Shown piece after piece: positions 43,165 through 51,646 of a stretch of DNA of 64,000 nt. The stretch's first letter is position 1. Every line of letters starts with the position of its first letter. The notes beneath the pieces are model-generated. The model was not told the DNA's origin and searched no databases. It was given only the letters and a program-made list of their open reading frames with translations. This stretch comes from Pseudomonas fluorescens. GTDB lineage: Bacteria; Pseudomonadota; Gammaproteobacteria; Pseudomonadales; Pseudomonadaceae. The position numbers and the translations under genes were made by a program. The DNA lies in the NCBI RefSeq assembly GCF_902497745.1, contig NZ_CABVHJ010000008.1:16929-80928 (forward strand). The letters are read 5' to 3'.

Positions 43165-44451
43165 ATGCCGGTCATGCAACCACCTCAAACGCCACAAGGC
43201 TGCACGAACACCAGTATCGAAGGTACGGTCAAACAAGCACCGCTGCCCAATCCTGATAACAAACCGTATCTGATGGAAAAAGCCAATTACGCATCGCGGT
43301 TTCCCAGATTAACGATAAAAAAAGCCAAAGATGGCGACTTCACCGGCATGGAGCTTAAACAGCTGGTAATGAGTGGATTGATTCGGGCAGATGAATACCG
43401 CTGGGAATTCAAATGGGATTACAAAGCTGAAGTCTGCTTCGATATGTCGTCCCTCCCCCCCAAACCATTCCTGAGTTCCTCATGGCTGGGCGACGATGTG
43501 AAGCCAGACCCCACGCGGCGCCATTCACTCTTTCCATTCCCTAAAGGTTCAGTCAAAGGATTATTACGGCGTCCCGACGTTATCATCGTCAAGACACGCA
43601 GCTTGCGTTGGCCGGGACAAGCTGGAACAGATCATCAAGGTGTTGCGCACCCGGATAATCTGGAAAGGCTAGTGGAAGTGAAGTTTCCCGGGGACGTCCT
43701 CGGTATGGCACAGCGAGAGGCTTATCTGGATATAGCTGGTGGCCCAAACCGTTTTTCTGTACTCGAAATCAATGATTGTCGAGATGACGGCGAGCGTGAA
43801 CGCGACCGCGAATACAACAGACAACATAAGCCTACTGGTGAGTTCAACCCACAGCAATGGCCTGTTTTGCTGCCCCCGACCGGAGGCCCGGGGCAAGCCC
43901 CAAGACCCGCTCCGGTCCCTGTTCCCGCGTACGGCCCAACAGCGACACCCAGACCGGCGCGGGTCGAAAGCTGGACGCAACTTCAAGAGGCCGTTGAAGG
44001 GCTCTTGGAGCAAGGTGCTCAGGGCATTCGAAGGCTATCGCAAGAAATGCAACAACACCTCGAAGACGCCGCTACGTGGCTCGGAATCAAGGGTCAATGG
44101 ATTAGACGTGAGTCTCAAAAAGCCTGGGAATGGGTCAGTGAAACAGGTGCGAAGATCGTTCGCTGGACGGATGAGCAACTCAGGGCTGCGTGGAAGGAAA
44201 TTCAGCATTTCACCGACCTGACCTTGGAAAAGCTCAAGGAAATCGACTGGATGCAAGTATTGATTGACGTAGGAACAGTCGTTGCCACCGTTGTGGTGGC
44301 TTTTGCTATTGGAGCGGCCCTGGTTGCTGCCGGTGTGCCTGCTGCTATCGTCGCAGCAATTTTGGTTATCGTTCGACTGGCTCAGCTTTCATGGGCCGTG
44401 CTAGCCACCATTTTGGGCGGCGCTGCTATCACTGCTGCGGCGACAGCCTGA
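43165..44451 (+). CDS. Putative T6SS nuclease effector, VRR-NUC type
   Basis: This 428-residue protein follows vgrG by 3 bases. Residues about 130-210 fit a VRR-NUC PD-(D/E)xK nuclease: Asp138 in RRPDVIIVK, Glu171-Val-Lys173 in LVEVKFPGD, and Gln183 in MAQREAYLD. A Pro-rich linker (about 235-265) and a helical region follow. The last 66 residues (363-428) are strongly hydrophobic with two or three membrane helices and Ala-rich tail. VRR-NUC effectors are known in T6SS (TseV of Salmonella). The C-terminal hydrophobic part is unusual. Immunity genes follow directly. Confidence 0.8.
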   Translation: MPVMQPPQTPQGCTNTSIEGTVKQAPLPNPDNKPYLMEKANYASRFPRLTIKKAKDGDFTGMELKQLVMSGLIRADEYRWEFKWDYKAEVCFDMSSLPPKPFLSSSWLGDDVKPDPTRRHSLFPFPKGSVKGLLRRPDVIIVKTRSLRWPGQAGTDHQGVAHPDNLERLVEVKFPGDVLGMAQREAYLDIAGGPNRFSVLEINDCRDDGERERDREYNRQHKPTGEFNPQQWPVLLPPTGGPGQAPRPAPVPVPAYGPTATPRPARVESWTQLQEAVEGLLEQGAQGIRRLSQEMQQHLEDAATWLGIKGQWIRRESQKAWEWVSETGAKIVRWTDEQLRAAWKEIQHFTDLTLEKLKEIDWMQVLIDVGTVVATVVVAFAIGAALVAAGVPAAIVAAILVIVRLAQLSWAVLATILGGAAITAAATA

Positions 44452-44465
44452 TAAAAGAGAGCTTT

Positions 44466-45587
44466 ATGAATACATTGGAAAAACTGAGCGAACAAGCTCC
44501 AGACCTGACGTTTGAGCTACCCGATAACACCCCCGTTGTACGACTCGGGCTGATCGCAACCCTCTACTTCAAGGAAGGCTACTCGCTGCAAAGCAAGCGC
44601 AATGTCATGCAATGCTTCACCCGATTCAAGGAAGAGTTCGGCCAGCATCTGAAGGGACAGTTCGACGACCGCTACAAGAAGCTGACAGATTCCGGATTCA
44701 GCAAAACCCAGGAAAAAATCCGCGAGTCAGGGCCGAACGAACAATACGAATGGCACATCAGCAGCGCCGCAACGGCGAACGAAGCTGCTGCGTACAGCCT
44801 GTCCGCACTGAACTCGTTCGAGGTGCATGGCGATCAAAAACGCTCATACCTGAAGATGACATTGCCCTGGAGTTTCCTGAAAGAGCCCGATGGCGTCGCG
44901 CGCTTTGAAGAATGGCTGGTTTACTTGTGCGATCAGGTTGAAGCCGAACATGGCTACGGCGGACTTTCGAGCATACTGCCCTACGACTTCGATCGTTACA
45001 TGCCCATGGAATTTCAACTGGCGCAGCAATATGTCGGTCTGGAAGTTGACTCAATGGTGCACAACTTCAAACGAGAACTGCTTGATCACATCAAAGGTGT
45101 CAACTGGTACACCATTGTAGGCACTCGATTTACCGAGCAACTGGGAGGTAAAGACGGATTACGCCACGCCTTAAGCGGACGTGGCGACGTCGAGATGCTG
45201 GATTATCAGGGCGGACTGATCATTCGCGCCGGCGCTTTACCCGAACTGGGCGCTATCCATGAACCTCTACCCGTAACCTATGTAGCGGTGAACCGCGTTT
45301 TGAAACAGCTTCGTAATCCAAAACCCGATCAACTGCACACTTATTCACCCTACGGTAACTGCTTCGAACAAGACAGTACCGAGCGCTGGTACGCGCGATT
45401 CGACCAAGATGATGCGCATTCGAAAACTCCAGCACGAATAGAGGCCGGTCAGCCTTGTAGCGCCGCGGGTTATTGGTTCAGCCCCGCACAGGCAAACTCC
45501 CGACGTTACTTCGACTTGGGGGAAATAATGCCTCGGTTCAGTGGCTCGAATTGGGGCGATACGCTTTGGTATTGGTCAGGTGATTAA
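44466..45587 (+). CDS. DUF3396 type VI immunity protein with C-terminal WYWSG module
   Basis: This 373-residue protein is a DUF3396-family immunity protein (VRLGLIATLYFKEGYSLQSKRN; ALNSFEVHGDQKRSYLKMTLPW; YYxxG-type core). It starts at 44466 with AGAGAG upstream, 14 bases after the effector stop, and is the likely cognate immunity. The last 44 residues (330-373) form a separate module, GYWFSPAQANSRRYFDLGEIMP to WGDTLWYWSGD. Nearly the same module ends the next protein. The module probably is not part of the DUF3396 domain proper. Confidence 0.8.
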   Translation: MNTLEKLSEQAPDLTFELPDNTPVVRLGLIATLYFKEGYSLQSKRNVMQCFTRFKEEFGQHLKGQFDDRYKKLTDSGFSKTQEKIRESGPNEQYEWHISSAATANEAAAYSLSALNSFEVHGDQKRSYLKMTLPWSFLKEPDGVARFEEWLVYLCDQVEAEHGYGGLSSILPYDFDRYMPMEFQLAQQYVGLEVDSMVHNFKRELLDHIKGVNWYTIVGTRFTEQLGGKDGLRHALSGRGDVEMLDYQGGLIIRAGALPELGAIHEPLPVTYVAVNRVLKQLRNPKPDQLHTYSPYGNCFEQDSTERWYARFDQDDAHSKTPARIEAGQPCSAAGYWFSPAQANSRRYFDLGEIMPRFSGSNWGDTLWYWSGD

Positions 45588-45649
45588 AATCGACAACATT
45601 GCGCAAGCTTCGACTCTGCTCCAACAGCATTTACGTTATCTAGGAACAC

Positions 45650-45685
45650 ATGAGCTCCGATGAAAACGAAACAAAATCTCCTTAA
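45650..45685 (+). other. Short upstream frame with better ribosome-binding site
   Basis: An 11-codon frame begins at ATG 45650 five bases after TAGGA (45641-45645) and ends at TAA 45685. It overlaps the start of the PoNi gene (45660) in another frame. It may be a coupled leader or the trace of a frameshift, since the PoNi start itself has a weaker ribosome-binding site. Confidence 0.35.
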
Positions 45686-46601
45686 CGACGCTCAATATGC
45701 GGAGTTTCTCGCCTACAGCGTGGACACCGAGGAGTTCTGGAAAAACAACACCTTTGAATCTGACTCCCCGGAACAGGAAGCCTCACTGCGGGCGAATCAC
45801 TTCAAGACAGTTGCTTTAAAAAAGCTGCTGATCTCCTATACCGCCGGCGTCGATATTCCAGAGTTAGAGCCTCTGCTTGAAGACCTGATTTCAAAATATG
45901 AAGTACGCCAGCAAAAACTGGCAGCTTTCGAACAGATCGCGAATATCTCTCCACTGGCTATCGACAGCTGGCTGGACGAATATGAAGAGTGCGTACAGGT
46001 GATCAGTCTGTGTGTCCTGCTCCACCGCACTGATCTTCTGAAACGGTTCATAAGCCTGGTGGACAATGCGGGTTTCAAGGGAGAGGACGCACTCTACGAA
46101 GATCTTCTCTGCAAAGTGTTGCCTGATCGAGACGATGTTGATGAGTGGTTTCACGATGTCTACACGCCGTTGATACAGGCGATTTACGCAGATGAAAAAG
46201 AAGAAGCTTCCGAGCTGCTACTGACTTATTGCAAACAATGGTATCCCGCATTCCGGCATGCGCCTTGGCACGACGCTCACCTACAGGGAGAGGACGGGAA
46301 CTACGTGGGCTACTGGGCGTTTGAAGCTGGCGCCGTCGCATTTTTGTATGGCATCGATGATCACGCCGTCGACCATATGGTTTACCCGAAAGATCTGGTC
46401 GACTACGCGAGAAATCATCAAAGCCCACGAATGACACAAGTTGGCCGAATCGTTGCCGGCGATGCATGCAGCCGGACCGGCTATTGGTTCACGCCTGCTC
46501 AGGCGAACTCCCGCCGTCATTTCCAACAGGGTGAACTCATGCCGAAGATCAACGACTCCCGTTGGGGCGATACGCTTTGGTATTGGTCAGGTGAAGCGTG
46601 A
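45660..46601 (+). CDS. PoNi-type immunity protein (DUF1910/DUF1911) with C-terminal WYWSG module
   Basis: This 313-residue protein has the N-terminal DUF1910 part and the DUF1911 (PoNe immunity) block YEDLLCKVLPDRDDVDEWFHDVYTPLIQAIY, WYPAFRHAPWHDAHLQGEDGNYVGYWAFEAGAV, VYPKDLVDYAR. PoNi proteins neutralise PoNe-family DNases of the PD-(D/E)xK type. After the domain, residues 269-313 form the same WYWSG module as in the previous protein. Its last 33 bases before GAA are identical to the previous gene's end. No PoNe effector is beside it. Confidence 0.85.
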   Translation: MKTKQNLLNDAQYAEFLAYSVDTEEFWKNNTFESDSPEQEASLRANHFKTVALKKLLISYTAGVDIPELEPLLEDLISKYEVRQQKLAAFEQIANISPLAIDSWLDEYEECVQVISLCVLLHRTDLLKRFISLVDNAGFKGEDALYEDLLCKVLPDRDDVDEWFHDVYTPLIQAIYADEKEEASELLLTYCKQWYPAFRHAPWHDAHLQGEDGNYVGYWAFEAGAVAFLYGIDDHAVDHMVYPKDLVDYARNHQSPRMTQVGRIVAGDACSRTGYWFTPAQANSRRHFQQGELMPKINDSRWGDTLWYWSGEA

Positions 46602-47377
46602 GTGCAGGAATAAGAGCGAGCGAACGCCAATCCTTTTTCAGCAGACGCCACTACGCACACTTTCTCGGGGAACACGATGCTGTCGTGGAGTTCTTCAAGA
46701 CCAATCGCTTCCAATCAGATTCTGACGACGAAGAAGCGAGCCTGCGCGCGGCATTCTTTCAGAGACTGGCGCTTGATAAGTTGCTTGCAACTTATACCGT
46801 TGGCGAGCCTATCGAAGCTCTCCTCCCGTTACTTGAAGACTTGCTCGATCAGTATGAACTGCGCCAGCAGAGGCTGGCCGCCTACGAAGATGTTCCGCAA
46901 ATCTCACCACTCGCCATTGATGATTGGCCAGATGAATACGAAGAAGCCGTTCAAGTGATCAGCCTGTGCATTCTGCTCGACCGCAAGGACCTGCTCATAC
47001 GATTCGTTAAACTTCTGGACGACGCTGGTTACGCCGGGGACGACACGCTCTATGAAGATCTGCTGAAAAAAGTCCTGCCTGATCGGCAAGACGTTGATCA
47101 GTGGTATCACGACGTCTACACCCCTCTCGTACAGGCAATTTATGCCGACACCCGCGAAGAGGCGTCCCTGCTGCTCAATGAGTATTGCCAGACTTGGTAT
47201 CCAGCTTTCGAACAAGCGCCTTGGCACGATACGCACTTACAGGGCGACGACGGCAACTACGTCGGCTACTGGGCATTCGAAGCTGCGGCGATTGTCTTTC
47301 TGTATGGCTTGGATGATCGCCATGTCGATCACTGGGTTTACCCGAAAGATCTCGTCGAGTACGCGCGAAGTCGGTGA
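46598..47377 (+). CDS. PoNi-type immunity protein, tandem paralogue without module
   Basis: This 259-residue protein is about 60% identical by eye to the DUF1910/DUF1911 part of the preceding protein. Its first codon appears to be GTG 46598, overlapping the stop of the previous gene (GTGA), and the ribosome-binding site is weak. Blocks YEDLLKKVLPDRQDVDQWYHDVYTPLVQAIY and WYPAFEQAPWHDTHLQGDDGNYVGYWAFEAAAI are present. It stops right after VYPKDLVEYARSR and lacks the C-terminal module. It ends the cassette and is followed by a convergent nudix gene. Confidence 0.82.
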   Translation: MSAGIRASERQSFFSRRHYAHFLGEHDAVVEFFKTNRFQSDSDDEEASLRAAFFQRLALDKLLATYTVGEPIEALLPLLEDLLDQYELRQQRLAAYEDVPQISPLAIDDWPDEYEEAVQVISLCILLDRKDLLIRFVKLLDDAGYAGDDTLYEDLLKKVLPDRQDVDQWYHDVYTPLVQAIYADTREEASLLLNEYCQTWYPAFEQAPWHDTHLQGDDGNYVGYWAFEAAAIVFLYGLDDRHVDHWVYPKDLVEYARSR

Positions 47378-47413
47378 ATCGATTGCACCGGAATTCGTAT
47401 CCCCCAGCTGAGC

Positions 47414-47860
47414 TCAGCCGAGCAATCCGGTGCTCCTCAGCAGCTCCTGCAAGCCTTTTGGCACTAAAGGCGCCTGCTCGCTGAAGCTTGAGCTGTCATG
47501 CCAGCGCGCGGTGAAGGGCGCGCCGTCGCTTTCATGGCCATCGATCTGTGCGTGGTCGTAAACGCCCAGATCGACAAACGTCGCGTCGTATACCTGGACA
47601 ATTTCGTGTCCCGGTTTGCCGTTGTAAACGAAAAGACTTTCGAGTGTGCCGAGCAGACACATGTCCGTCATGGTCTGCCCCAACTCCTCCTGCACTTCAC
47701 GCACGATGGTTTCGGCGCTCGTCTCGCCGAACTCGATACCGCCGCCGATGGGCCGAAAGCAGGTTTGCTGGCTGACCGGGTCGCGAAATTCGTTAACCAG
47801 AATTTTGCCGTTGTGATGAAAAACGCAAAGTGCGAGCGCGCGAATGCGGTGTTCGGCCAT
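47414..47860 (-). CDS. Nudix hydrolase
   Basis: This 148-residue protein has the Nudix box GGGIEFGETSAETIVREVQEELGQ (GX5EX7REUXEEXGU) at about residues 38-60. Nudix enzymes hydrolyse nucleoside diphosphate-linked substrates with Mg2+. The start at 47860 follows a weak ribosome-binding site; the open frame extends to 47896. It lies convergent to the immunity cassette. The substrate is unknown. Confidence 0.88.
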   Translation of the reverse strand: MAEHRIRALALCVFHHNGKILVNEFRDPVSQQTCFRPIGGGIEFGETSAETIVREVQEELGQTMTDMCLLGTLESLFVYNGKPGHEIVQVYDATFVDLGVYDHAQIDGHESDGAPFTARWHDSSSFSEQAPLVPKGLQELLRSTGLLG

Positions 47861-47948
47861 GACTGAAGTCCATTTACAGGTGTGGGGGCGCGGCATTTAA
47901 ACATGCTTTGCGCGACACACCCGTGGACGTCACTGGAAAAGGGTCGCC

Positions 47949-48032
47949 TCAGACCGGAGAAATCGTTGCGAGCAGGCCGATCAGAATGGTCAGTGTCAGA
48001 AAGCCACCCAGAAAAATCGCCATCTTGTTCAT
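47949..48032 (-). CDS. Predicted 27-residue single-pass membrane microprotein
   Basis: The frame begins at ATG 48032 after GAGGAGAG (48037-48044) with 4-5 bases spacing and ends at TGA 47949. It encodes 27 residues: a short MNKMA start, then one hydrophobic helix (FLGGFLTLTILIGLLAT). The strong ribosome-binding site and membrane helix support a real gene, and its length escapes the usual cut-offs. It lies between two larger genes and has no recognised family. Confidence 0.55.
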   Translation of the reverse strand: MNKMAIFLGGFLTLTILIGLLATISPV

Positions 48033-48298
48033 GTTGCTCTCCTCAATGCTGAGCTTGCGGTGCACTGGGCGCTTCGGGATGAAGGATTGCCGCGAGTGCC
48101 GAACCGTGGGGCTATTTTGAGCGGATGACTGAGCTGGTAACAGAGGCAGATCCAGTGAAAAAATACGGATCAGATGCGCATCTGATCCGCATGGGCCATG
48201 GGCCGATATTCAGATCGCGGCACAAGGATTCAATTTCGGCGTGGTTGATCTAAAGTCATTGCCGTCGCGACAACAACAAGAAAAATCCTGGAGGGAAC
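48033..48298. other. Intergenic region with 24-base palindrome
   Basis: These 266 bases separate the microprotein from the SnoaL-like gene. A perfect 24-base palindrome CGGATCAGATGCGCATCTGATCCG lies at 48166-48189; it may be an operator or terminator (no T run). No other gene is seen. Confidence 0.5.
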
Positions 48299-48727
48299 AT
48301 GACCGATCTGAACCTGCAACCCAACGTCGCCGAATCGCTAGGCAAATGGCACGAAATGATCCACACCGGCAACCTAAGTGCCCTGCCCGGCCTGCTCGAC
48401 CCGCAAGCCGTGTTCCGCTCGCCGATGGCGCACACGCCTTACCCGGGTGCGCCGGTGGTGTCGATGATCCTCAATACCGTGTTTGAGGTGTTTGAAGACT
48501 TCAAATACCACCGCGAACTGGCGACTGCCGATGGCTTGAATGTGATTCTGGAGTTCAGCGCCAGGGTCGGGACGAAAGAGCTGAAAGGCATCGACATGAT
48601 TCGCTTCGATGAGCACGGCAAGATTGTCGAGTTCGAGGTGATGGTGCGGCCACTCAGCGGTCTGCAAGCCTTGGGCGAAGAGATGGGCCGGCGGCTCGGT
48701 GCATATCTGGCCAAGGCAAAAGCCTGA
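48299..48727 (+). CDS. SnoaL/NTF2-like domain protein
   Basis: This 142-residue protein has the nuclear transport factor 2/SnoaL-like fold pattern: GKWHEMIHTGNLSALPGLLDPQAVFRSPM and a C-terminal DMIRFDEHGKIVEFEVMVRP strand pair. No signal peptide is seen. Such domains bind small hydrophobic molecules or act as isomerases. The start follows GGAGGG. A REP pair follows the gene. Function unknown. Confidence 0.82.
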   Translation: MTDLNLQPNVAESLGKWHEMIHTGNLSALPGLLDPQAVFRSPMAHTPYPGAPVVSMILNTVFEVFEDFKYHRELATADGLNVILEFSARVGTKELKGIDMIRFDEHGKIVEFEVMVRPLSGLQALGEEMGRRLGAYLAKAKA

Positions 48728-48751
48728 ACACCTGAGCACAGATATAACCCC

Positions 48752-48828
48752 GTAGGAGCTGCCGAAGGCTGCGATCTTTTGACTTTTCTTCAAGATCAAG
48801 AGATCGCAGCCTTCGGCAGCTCCTACAG
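48752..48828. repeat. REP pair (REPIN), family A
   Basis: Inverted copies GTAGGAGCTGCCGAAGGCTG and CAGCCTTCGGCAGCTCCTAC flank a short spacer after the SnoaL-like gene. Confidence 0.88.
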
Positions 48829-48848
48829 GGGCGTAAAGGGCACGTGCA

Positions 48849-48888
48849 CAAAAAAGCCCACTGACCGTCGCCGGTTCAGTGGGCTTTG
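48849..48888 (-). terminator. Terminator of mqo
   Basis: The stem AAAGCCCACTGA pairs with TCAGTGGGCTTT across an 11-base loop. On the minus strand it is followed by T residues and lies just after the mqo stop at 48905. Confidence 0.85.
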
Positions 48889-48904
48889 TGTCTCTGGCGG
48901 CTAG

Positions 48905-50551
48905 TTACAGCGCCATGTCACGTGCAGCGTTTTCCTTCGGAGCTTCAGCTTTTTCAGCTGCCGGTGCGGCCGGAGCAGCCACCTGACCGATCACTGGAGG
49001 CGTCGGCAGTTCGAGGATTTTGGCGGTGTAAGCCCACTCTGCAGCCACTTTGGCAGGATCGCTGTTCAGCTGAGTGCCGTAGCTTGGAACGATCTGGTGC
49101 AGCTTGGTTTGCCACTCAGGCGTTGCGACTTTGTCTTTGAAGACTTTCTGCAGCACGCTCAGCATGATCGGTGCAGCGGTCGACGCGCCTGGCGATGCGC
49201 CCAGCAGGCCGGCGATGGAGCCGTCTTGTGCAGCAACGATTTCGGTGCCCAGTTTCAGCACGCCGCCAGCGGCTTCATCACGCTTGATGATTTGCACGCG
49301 TTGGCCGGCTTGCCACAGGCGCCAGTCTTCGGCTTTGGCGTTCGGGAAGTATTCCTTCAGCGCGTTCAGACGGTCTTCATCCGACAGCATCAGTTGGCCG
49401 GCAAGGTACTCGACCAGCGGGTATTCCTTGATGCCGACCTTGGTCATAGGCCAGATGTTATGGGTGGTGGTGCTGGTCAGCAGGTCCAGGTACGAGCCTT
49501 CTTTCAGGAACTTGGTGCTGAAGGTCGCGAATGGGCCAAACAGGATGACGCGCTTGCCGTCCAGAACACGGGTGTCCAGGTGCGGAACGGACATCGGTGG
49601 TGCGCCAACCGACGCTTTACCGTAGGCCTTGGCCAGGTGCTGTTCAGCGATGGCCGGGTTATCGGTCACCAGGAACGAGCCGCCTACCGGGAAGCCAGCG
49701 TATTCCTTGGCTTCAGGAATGCCCGACTTCTGCAGCAGGTGCAGTGCACCGCCGCCCGCGCCGATGAAGACGAACTTGGCGTCGGTTTCGGTTTTAGTGC
49801 CGTCTTTCAGGTTTTTGTAGCTGACGCGCCAAGTGCCATCGGCATTCTTGGTGATGTCCTGCACTTCGCTCGACAGTTTCAGATCGAAGTTAGGCTTGGT
49901 CTGCAGGTACGCAGCGAACTGGCGGGTGATTTCGCCGAAGTTCATATCGGTACCGAGCGGGCTCCAGGTGGCCGCGATTTTCTGGTTCGGGTCACGCCCT
50001 TCCATCATCAGCGGGACCCACTTCTTGATCACAGCCGGGTCTTCGGAGTACTGCATGCCGGCGAACAGCGGGCTCGCTTGCAGGGCTTCGTAGCGCTTTT
50101 TCAGGAACTTGATGTTGTCATCGCCCCACACGAAGCTCATGTGCGGAGTGGTGTTGATGAACGAGCGAGGGTTCTTCAGAACGCCTTGCTGAACCTGCCA
50201 GGCCCAGAACTGACGGGAGACCTGGAACGCTTCGTTGATCTCGACGGCTTTCGGGATCGTTACGTTGCCTTTGTCGTCTTCCGGGGTGTAGTTCAGCTCA
50301 GCGAGCGCCGAGTGACCGGTACCGGCGTTGTTCCAGCCGTTGGAACTTTCCAGGGCGACGCCGTCGAGGCGCTCGACCATTTCCATCGACCAGCTTGGCT
50401 CCAGCTCATTGATCCACACACCGAGGGTGGTGCTCATGATGCCGCCGCCGATCAGCAGAACGTCGACTTTCTTTGCTTCGTCAGCATTGGCGGATGTCAT
50501 CCCCATCGCCAAAGCCAGACCCAGCAGGGCTGTGTTCACTTTTTTAAACAT
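48905..50551 (-). CDS. mqo: Malate:quinone oxidoreductase with N-terminal signal peptide
   Basis: This 548-residue protein matches Mqo: the FAD-binding [24 protein letters not shown], the [31 protein letters not shown] block and the C-terminal VRYAGAGG-like region [19 protein letters not shown]. Mqo oxidises malate to oxaloacetate with quinones. Unusually a Sec-type signal sequence precedes the FAD motif ([23 protein letters not shown], AxA cleavage). This form, known in fluorescens-group genomes, could act in the periplasm. The start at 50551 has AGGTG upstream. The C-terminus has an Ala/Pro-rich tail. Terminator at 48849. Confidence 0.93.
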   Translation of the reverse strand: MFKKVNTALLGLALAMGMTSANADEAKKVDVLLIGGGIMSTTLGVWINELEPSWSMEMVERLDGVALESSNGWNNAGTGHSALAELNYTPEDDKGNVTIPKAVEINEAFQVSRQFWAWQVQQGVLKNPRSFINTTPHMSFVWGDDNIKFLKKRYEALQASPLFAGMQYSEDPAVIKKWVPLMMEGRDPNQKIAATWSPLGTDMNFGEITRQFAAYLQTKPNFDLKLSSEVQDITKNADGTWRVSYKNLKDGTKTETDAKFVFIGAGGGALHLLQKSGIPEAKEYAGFPVGGSFLVTDNPAIAEQHLAKAYGKASVGAPPMSVPHLDTRVLDGKRVILFGPFATFSTKFLKEGSYLDLLTSTTTHNIWPMTKVGIKEYPLVEYLAGQLMLSDEDRLNALKEYFPNAKAEDWRLWQAGQRVQIIKRDEAAGGVLKLGTEIVAAQDGSIAGLLGASPGASTAAPIMLSVLQKVFKDKVATPEWQTKLHQIVPSYGTQLNSDPAKVAAEWAYTAKILELPTPPVIGQVAAPAAPAAEKAEAPKENAARDMAL

Positions 50552-51073
50552 CTGTTGCACCTATGATAAAACGCCTTCCGCCCGCCGCTGTTATCTGCAT
50601 GCGATCCGCTTTGATGACGCTCAGGCTAGCGTCGCAGATTCCGGCACACTTCAATTTTGACGGGTGGGCACACAAGGCCGACATGCTGCATCGACCTCAG
50701 TTAATGTCCCTTCTGAACTGACTTCTTATCATTATTGGCTCAGCTACTTGAGCGACAGGGATTCCGTCGGCCCGCCCAGAGGCAAGCAAACTGAATAAGG
50801 TCAAACCAAGTTGGCGCGAAGAATATCACGTCAGGGCAAACCCGCGCGTCTGTTCCCGACCTGAGAGTCTTTTTCCGCTCAGGGGCTTATCGGCCGCCAG
50901 ACGCTGAACATGACCCTTCGATCAGTGCCGCGACTCAAACCCTCCAGCATTCAAGTGTAGTTGGCCAGCGATTGAGTGCTTTTCGGCAGTGCCTTACTCA
51001 CGAATTTTCTGCTAGGTTGTACGACGACTGACAAATAAGTCATCAACCCCATAACAACAAGGAAACAACCTCC
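50552..51073. other. Intergenic region between mqo and a SnoaL-like gene
   Basis: These 522 bases between the divergent genes hold no supported gene. The sequence is mixed, with AT-rich parts near 50715 and 51000. Promoters for both genes are expected but I could not fix one. Confidence 0.4.
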
Positions 51074-51505
51074 ATGACCAAGACCCGACTGCTGATCGGT
51101 TTTCTCTGTGCCTTCAACGGTTACGCCATGGCCGCCTCGGCCCCGGCGGAAAAAGATGTCGCCCAAGCGGTCGATCATCTGACCCAGGCGATGCTGCACA
51201 AAGACATCGCCGAACTGAACGCCCTCACCGCGCCCAACCTGACCTACGGCCACTCCAGCGGCAAGATTCAGGACAAGAAAGAATTCATTGCCGATATCGA
51301 AACCGGCAAGAGCGCGTTCAAGACCCTGGAAATGCAAAACCAGACCATCACCCTGTCCGGCGATACCGCGCTGGTGCGCCACCACTTTTCCGCGCAGGCG
51401 TTGAAGGGCACTGAAGTGATACCGACCGAGATCGAGAACTTTCAGATCTGGCAGAAGCAGGACGGCAAGTGGTTGCTGGTGGGGCGGCAGGCGTTCAAGT
51501 TCTGA
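51074..51505 (+). CDS. Exported SnoaL/DUF4440-like protein
   Basis: This 143-residue protein has a signal peptide (MTKTRLLIGFLCAFNGYAMA, cut after AMA). The NTF2-like mature domain contains VAQAVDHLTQAMLHKDIAELNALTAPNLTYGHSSG and a C-terminal IWQKQDGKWLLVGRQAFKF typical of DUF4440. Periplasmic SnoaL-like proteins bind small molecules or act in detoxification. The ribosome-binding site AAGGAAAC precedes the start. Function unknown. Confidence 0.85.
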   Translation: MTKTRLLIGFLCAFNGYAMAASAPAEKDVAQAVDHLTQAMLHKDIAELNALTAPNLTYGHSSGKIQDKKEFIADIETGKSAFKTLEMQNQTITLSGDTALVRHHFSAQALKGTEVIPTEIENFQIWQKQDGKWLLVGRQAFKF

Positions 51506-51540
51506 TCGGGGTTAACCGACTCTGAATAGATGTTGACTGG

Positions 51541-51622
51541 GCTGCCGTCTTCGCGAGCAGGCTCGCTCCCACAAGGGAACGCATTCCAAAGGTGGGAGCG
51601 AGCCTGCTCGCGAAGGCGGCAG
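51541..51622. repeat. REP pair (REPIN), family B
   Basis: The arms TTCGCGAGCAGGCTCGCTCC and GGGAGCGAGCCTGCTCGCGA face each other across about 25 bases after the SnoaL-like gene. Confidence 0.85.
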
Positions 51623-51646
51623 CCCAGGCAATACAAATCTTCCTGG

